64,000 nucleotides of DNA from Vitis vinifera (lineage: Eukaryota; Streptophyta; Magnoliopsida; Vitales; Vitaceae): positions 8,210,001 through 8,274,000 of the forward strand of contig NC_081807.1 of assembly GCF_030704535.1 (NCBI RefSeq). Reading direction: 5' to 3'. A program made the translations under genes and the position numbers. Positions 58,919 to 64,000 of the stretch are shown in pieces. Numbering within the stretch: the stretch's first letter is position 1; the number at the start of each line of letters is the position of its first letter. The notes beneath the pieces are model-generated. The model searched no databases. It saw only the letters and a program-made list of their open reading frames with translations, and had not been told where the DNA came from.

Positions 58919-59010
58919 TCAATACTTATTTTATACACATATTTAGATGTCTGTATACATAAATTTACTTTATGAGATATATTCACTAAAAAGTGATATA
59001 TTAAAATAGT
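58919..59010 (+). repeat. Direct repeat partner of 61060-61140
   Basis: ATAAATTTACTTTATGAGAT plus ATATTCACTAAAAA occurs at about 58960-58994 and again at 61088-61120, each preceded by TTTAGAT.TCTGTATA, about 2.1 kb apart. Confidence 0.75.
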
Positions 59011-60600
59011 TACAAAGATTAATTCTAAGGAAGTTAAAATGGGGTTTTTTCTTTTTTTCCAATTTCTAAGTTATGAGAAGAAAAATGAACTTTCAAATAA
59101 CAAGCTCAAGCTAACTCGAAATCTTCATTCTCCATCAACTGTAGTACGATAAATACACAATAAAACACTAAAATCTACTAAAAGTTTTCAAGTTTGAGTA
59201 ATTTTCTAGAATAGTGCATTTTCATTACTCAGTGAAAAACTAGTTTTTCCTTGAGGTTTCAAATCATAAGCTATGTTTGGTTCCTAGAAAGTTTGAAGGA
59301 AAATGTGAGGGAAAGAAAATTATGAGGAAAAGTCGAAAAAAAATGATGTGGTAATTTATAAGAAAATTTCTAGATTTTTTGGGATTTTATCAATTTTTGA
59401 ACTATTGAATGAAGGTTTAAAAGTCAGGCAAACAAACCAAATCACCTATTTTGAATTTTAATGATATTTCATGAATAAGTGTATATATTATATATGTTTT
59501 TAAACTTTTTATAAAATAGTACCTTATCAAATAAATCAATTTTAATTATTTTATTTTTATTTTTCATTTAATTTAAATGATTATTAAAAATATAGAACCA
59601 TGATGTGTTAATGATTTTTTCCCGTATATATACCATAATTAAATACAAGAAAATAGATATTTATAAACTTTTATACATATATATTTCTAGTTTTTCATAA
59701 AAATAACTATAATAGGTATATTATTGTTTCTCTTATCATTTTTTTTAAGTTTTCTCTAATATTTTTATAAATTTAAATGAATTTTGGTTTTATCAATATT
59801 TTTTTATTAAAATTTTCGATGATATTTCTCAATATATCTGTAAAATCGAATTATCGATATATCTATAAAAGCTAATATTTTAATTCATGGTTGGGCTCTT
59901 GTTGTCTTATTACCGCCAACCATGAAAACTATCGTTACATGTTAATGTGTGCAAAATTTTAAGTATCTATTTGATATTTAATATAATAAAATTTAGATCA
60001 ATTATTAACTATATACATAAATAAAAGTAAATACAAAATAATGGAACAAGAACCACATAAATAAGATAATCTAGATGGTGTTTGGTTTTTTTATTTAAAT
60101 GTAAATAAAATTAAATTTAATTTAATTATAAATACAACTTTATAATATTAAATATTAAGTTATTTATTTTTTAATTATTAAGTATTAAATATTAATACTA
60201 CAAGGACCATATTGAGATTGTGTTTTGATTGGTTCAAAAAATTATTTTTAATATTTAGTAAAAAATAAAATATTTTGGTTTTTTTTCAATCAATTTTTTT
60301 TTAAATAAGTAATAAGTAAGAGAAAAAAAAAAGGTTAAAAATAAATTATTTAAAATATTAAAATTGAGTTAAAAAAATAAAGACCTCTTTAATCATTTTA
60401 GATACTACTTTTTGTATACAATTTGTACCTCTAAATAGAAGCAAAAAATGTTTTTTTTCTCCTTAATTTGTCATATTTACTTGAGTCATCCTTAGAATGA
60501 ATTGAGGGTAATCTCGAGTTTTTTAGATTAGTGTAAATCCTAAAAAGTATATAGACTTAGATCAATAATAAATTTGTTAATCTAAAGTAAACATAATAGT
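59010..60600. other. AT-rich spacer, no gene
   Basis: No exon. The part around 59750-59890 carries TATCGATATATC-type motifs related to those at about 1720-1770, as expected from the duplicated block. Confidence 0.45.
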
Positions 60601-60610
60601 AAAACGAACT

Positions 60611-60741
60611 ATCCATATTCTTATGAACACGAGCAATAATCCATGTTCTTATAAACACGGGACAAGTCATGTTCCAATGGACACGAACATTAATCCGTGT
60701 TCTTATGAACACAAACATTAATCCGTGTACATAAGAACACG
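60611..60741. repeat. 28-bp minisatellite with dyad core
   Basis: Five units of about 28 bp (one is 26), consensus start ATCCGTGTTCTTATGAACAC. Most units contain the palindrome GTGTTC-TTAT-GAACAC or a near version. The last unit reads GTGTACATAAGAACAC, the core in the other orientation. Confidence 0.88.
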
Positions 60742-61139
60742 TATAGATAGCTATGACCATGTAAATATATTTGTTAAGATTTAATAGAACATTTTCTGTT
60801 ATAAATTGTTATAAATCCATTCCACTGAGAAGATGACACGTGGACTCGTGAAAGAAAATAAAAACGAAGGAAACGTTCCGGAATAAAGAAAGTGAATTCT
60901 CAGTGTACCAACACCAACCATGCTCATATTTGGTACAAACTTTATAATGGAAAGATGTCAAAAAATAAAATCTACTTGTTTTACGTTCCTGCTTCAATCT
61001 TTTAATGGCTAGTGTTGATGTACATATATAGGTATGAATATATGGAGACAAATGGATATATGCTCTCTGATTTAGATATCTGTATAGATAAATTTACTTT
61101 ATGAGATATATTCACTAAAAATTGTATATAATAGAAATA

Positions 61140-61830
61140 TATTTATTTGATAATTTAAACAATATTAATATATTTACATTTATTCTTATTATGAATTAAA
61201 AATAAAATTAACGAAATACTTTAAGTTTTAATTATTCACATATAATTCATTTTTTTATAATTATTTTTAATTTTAATAATATATAAATTATATATTTATA
61301 ATGTGATGTTGATATCATCGTTTGGGCCACGGTCCAACCATCTATTCAATCATTAAACCACAGCCCATAACCCTATAACTAATTCAGTTTAATGATTAAT
61401 CCGATCAACAACTTAAAATTTTTATCCTCATTGAACTTTTTTTTTCATATTTAATTTCTACATAAGACTTTTTTGAGTTCTTCAATGACTGAATCGTTGA
61501 TCATTAAAATATATGTAATAACTTATTGGTAGTTAAAATAGACGTAGGAATTATTAAATTTGGTTGTTTAAGGATCCATGATGATAATGTTGGCAAGTTT
61601 TTAGTAACCAGAAGTTTCAAAACACAAAGTCATGACCATTTGTAAGCCCAATGCCCAGCCAAACCCAACTCAAACCCAAACCGCCTGCCTCTAGCATGGG
61701 ACTGGGTATCGGCACGGAATCTCCAGCCCAGCCGAAGAAGAGACCGGAGCCCAACATCAACCGGCCAATAAAAATATAAGGCAAGCTTGGCCCATTCTGT
61801 AGTTTGTCCAAAGAACAAGTGCTCTTCGGG
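61140..61830. other. Spacer, no gene
   Basis: AT-rich except for 61630-61770, which is GC-richer and has GGTTTGGGTTTGAG-like simple sequence on the minus strand. No domain is seen in the open frames. Confidence 0.4.
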
Positions 61831-61834
61831 AAGA

Positions 61835-62245
61835 AAGTAACGGTCTGATTGGGAAATGTTTTTTAGAATAGTTTTCTATGTTTCAAAATTTAAAAAAAAT
61901 ACAAGAAAAAACGTTTGACAACCAAAAATTGTTTTTTGTTTTCTATTCTTAAGAACAAAAAATAAAGTATTTCCATAAGACATCTTTAACACATCTTTTA
62001 GTTGTTTTCTCTTATTTTTTAAGAGCTGTTTTAAAAATAATTTATACAAACATGTAGAATGATTAAAAATAAATATTAGATATAAAAATTATTTTTAAAA
62101 TATTAAAAGCAAATTAAAAATATTTTAAGTTTTCATATAGACTTTTGTTCTATACAAATCAGAGAACGGATTCTAGAAACTGTTTTTAAAAACTATTTTT
62201 TGAAATTATTTTTTAAAACAGCTACTAAACAAACCCTAGACAACT
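61835..62245. mobile_element. MITE-like element, copy 3 (best preserved)
   Basis: Left end GGTCTGATTGGGAAATG, right end GCTACTAAACAAACCCT, imperfect inverted repeats of each other. The interior shares ordered blocks with 5330-5740 (TTTTCTATTCTTAA, GTAGAATGATTAAAAATAA, TTATTTTTAAAAT). It lies 0.3 kb beyond the SCPL stop, the same relative place as copy 1. Confidence 0.62.
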
Positions 62246-62542
62246 CTAAAAACACTTTAAAATTGTTTTAAAAATAAATTCGCAAGAAACTATTTTCTAT
62301 CAAAAGTTTGTCCATGCTTCCCCCTGTTCATGCATATGAGCAAAACCAAGAAATCCATGAAAAAACACTAATATTCTCGGGAGGACCCGAATCATAGAAA
62401 CCATGGTCTATTATTAAATAGATACTCAATACATCTAGATTGCAAGAAACTAAACCCAAAAAGGATTACAGAAGGTAAAATAAAAGCACTCCCTCCCCTT
62501 GAGGACCTTCATAATAGATTTGAAGTAGTGGGTGAGGTTGAA

Positions 62543-63776
62543 CTAGAGAGGGTAGTAATGCACCCACCTCTTGAACATGTAGTAACATTCTCTTCTATAG
62601 TACTCTGGAGCCGTGTGGCCTGCACCCTGTTGAACCCAAAACCACATATCTTCAAATTCTATTATTTACTTTCAATTTGGCAGAGAAAAAGACTAGGAAA
62701 TGTATAGAATATGGTTGTGCTTGCCTTCACGGTCGCATAAGTCAATCGGTACCCATTTTGTGAATGCTTCTCCGTGTATCTACATCAAACACCAATGATA
62801 ACTTAGCCATGAATTTTCAGAAAAATCACTAACTGCATTGGAGACTTGGGAAAAATTCTTCAAACCTACCCTGCAATTTCACCATCAACAAACCATGGCC
62901 GCCAAGGACTAACAATTGTCAAATTGAGGAGTCTAATCCATTCTACCGCCCCCGGGTATGGAACAACCAAGTCGCGATCGCCACTGCAGGAGTAAAAAAA
63001 TCAACCATATTAACCGCTAGGGTTTGAATACTTCTTGTTTTAATTGGGAGTTGAAGTGGTGCTTACACTTCTACAAGAACTTCCAGCTGCTTTTTACTGA
63101 GATAACGGTGAACATCGATTACGCTCTGAACATCTTTTGTGTACGACAAGCTCTTGTTGCACCTCGACCAATATTTTACAGTTCCCTGATCCGACCATAA
63201 AACAAAAAAAGGGATGAAAAAATGTTCAGTACTCTAATACCATTCATCACTGAGAGTTGATCAGGTATTCACATACCACTCGGACATTTAATGCTTCTTG
63301 GACACTTTCATCATTAGCCCAGATGTAGGACAATGCATAATTGAAGTTCTGCAAGAAGATATGAACCAGTTGATCATCAGCCAGCCATCTACATTTCCAA
63401 AGAAAAGTATAAATTCAGAAGGAGGGATATGAGGTTTTTTTAGTACCCGGCACCAGAACTCTTCAAGTTTTGGTGTATTAAGAATGAAGTCTCCAGGCTT
63501 CTCATCCAGAGATCTTCGGGTTGGTTCTGGGGATTCAAAGACACACTTGGGCTCCAAAATATCATTACGGAACAAGTCTTTGACACACTGCAAATTCGAA
63601 CATAGAGATGATAGACAAGTTAAAAGGAAGAATGAATTAATTAACTATGTGATTGATGGAACCCGAAAAAACAAATAATCATGACTTACATGTTGGATTT
63701 CACCAAGACTACTTAAGCACTTTGTGTTAGATGGATCTACATCTGCATAGTTCCCATTGCAGTTTTCTTTTGCAGC
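62543..63776 (-). CDS. Serine carboxypeptidase-like (SCPL acyltransferase clade), 3' part, apparently intact
   Basis: The last seven exons, continuing to the right of the window: 63690-63776, 63447-63587, 63277-63348, 63067-63185, 62880-62993, 62725-62779 and 62543-62626. All phases agree and no stop occurs. Exon lengths 87, 72, 119 and 114 equal those of the left copy; only exon 9 differs (141 versus 153). Readable motifs: NCNGNYADVDPSNTKCL, SYIWANDESVQEALNVR, VGDRDLVVPYPGAVEWI (catalytic aspartate region), WRPWFVDGEIAGYTEKH, YRLTYATVKGAGHTAPEYYR (catalytic histidine) and end HYYPL. The second-last intron starts with GC (AAG|GCAAGC), a GC-AG intron. The nucleophile serine exon lies outside. 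Substrate unknown; clade IA enzymes transfer acyl groups from glucose esters in the vacuole. Confidence 0.9.
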
Positions 63777-64000
63777 CTGGAAAAGCACAGACCATTATAA
63801 GCTTTACAGTTCAATCCTAGTTTTAGTAGGGCTACACTAGAAGTTGTAACAATAAAAGAAGATAAGAGGTTTTTGAGGGAAGAAATTAATACCAAAATAT
63901 CAATTAAGCAAAGGAAATTTTGGCAAACAAAAGACAAGAAGAAGTGAAGGGAGATAAAAATGATGTGATTTTTGTTTATCAAAATACTAGAAATTATTGG

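Overview
This is a nuclear plant window and almost certainly a dicot. It is AT-rich, its genes are broken by many GT-AG introns, and it holds copia, LINE, CACTA and MITE transposon pieces plus plant-specific families: SCPL acyltransferase-like proteins, G-type lectin receptor kinases, CNL-type leucine-rich repeats and PIP-type (isoflavone reductase-like) reductases. The mix of lectin receptor kinase and SCPL clusters with this repeat flora looks like grapevine (Vitis), but that is inference.

Layout. 0-10 kb: the first two exons of an isoflavone-reductase/eugenol-synthase-like gene (minus strand, running off the left edge), a repeat-rich spacer, a MITE, then a 14-exon serine carboxypeptidase-like (SCPL) gene that carries a nonsense codon and a damaged exon. 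10-21 kb: a transposon graveyard with a decayed copia element, a poly-A run, a tandem repeat hit by a solo-LTR-like element with an snRNA-type promoter, a CACTA end, foldback repeats and a captured CCCH/RRM exon. 22-40 kb: three dead G-type lectin receptor kinase copies, the LRR tail of an NLR gene and a near full-length 6.3 kb L1-like LINE that landed in the lectin domain of the third kinase copy.

41-44 kb: the one gene that looks complete and functional, a five-exon HIT zinc-finger gene encoding a box C/D snoRNP assembly factor (BCD1/ZNHIT6 type), with a telo-box and a site II element upstream. A broken partial copy of its 3' half lies at 24 kb. 44.6-45.4 kb: two exons of a kinesin-7 (NACK type) gene, frameshifted. 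46.4-48.2 kb: a hierarchical tandem array built on a 22-bp unit with a dyad-symmetric core. 50.3-52.3 kb: an intron-containing pseudogene of the large subunit of replication protein A. 52.6-55.0 kb: exons of an unrecognised protein with a WD-like stretch.

57-64 kb: the left-edge block appears again in the same order and orientation (reductase exons 1-2, MITE, SCPL gene), offset by about 56.6-57.0 kb, so the window spans one period of a tandem segmental duplication. The second SCPL copy reads cleanly through its last seven exons and uses a GC-AG intron; the second reductase copy has lost its downstream exons. Overall this is a fast-evolving cluster region where most duplicates have died and BCD1 and the right-hand SCPL copy remain readable. 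No tRNA, rRNA or CRISPR feature was seen.
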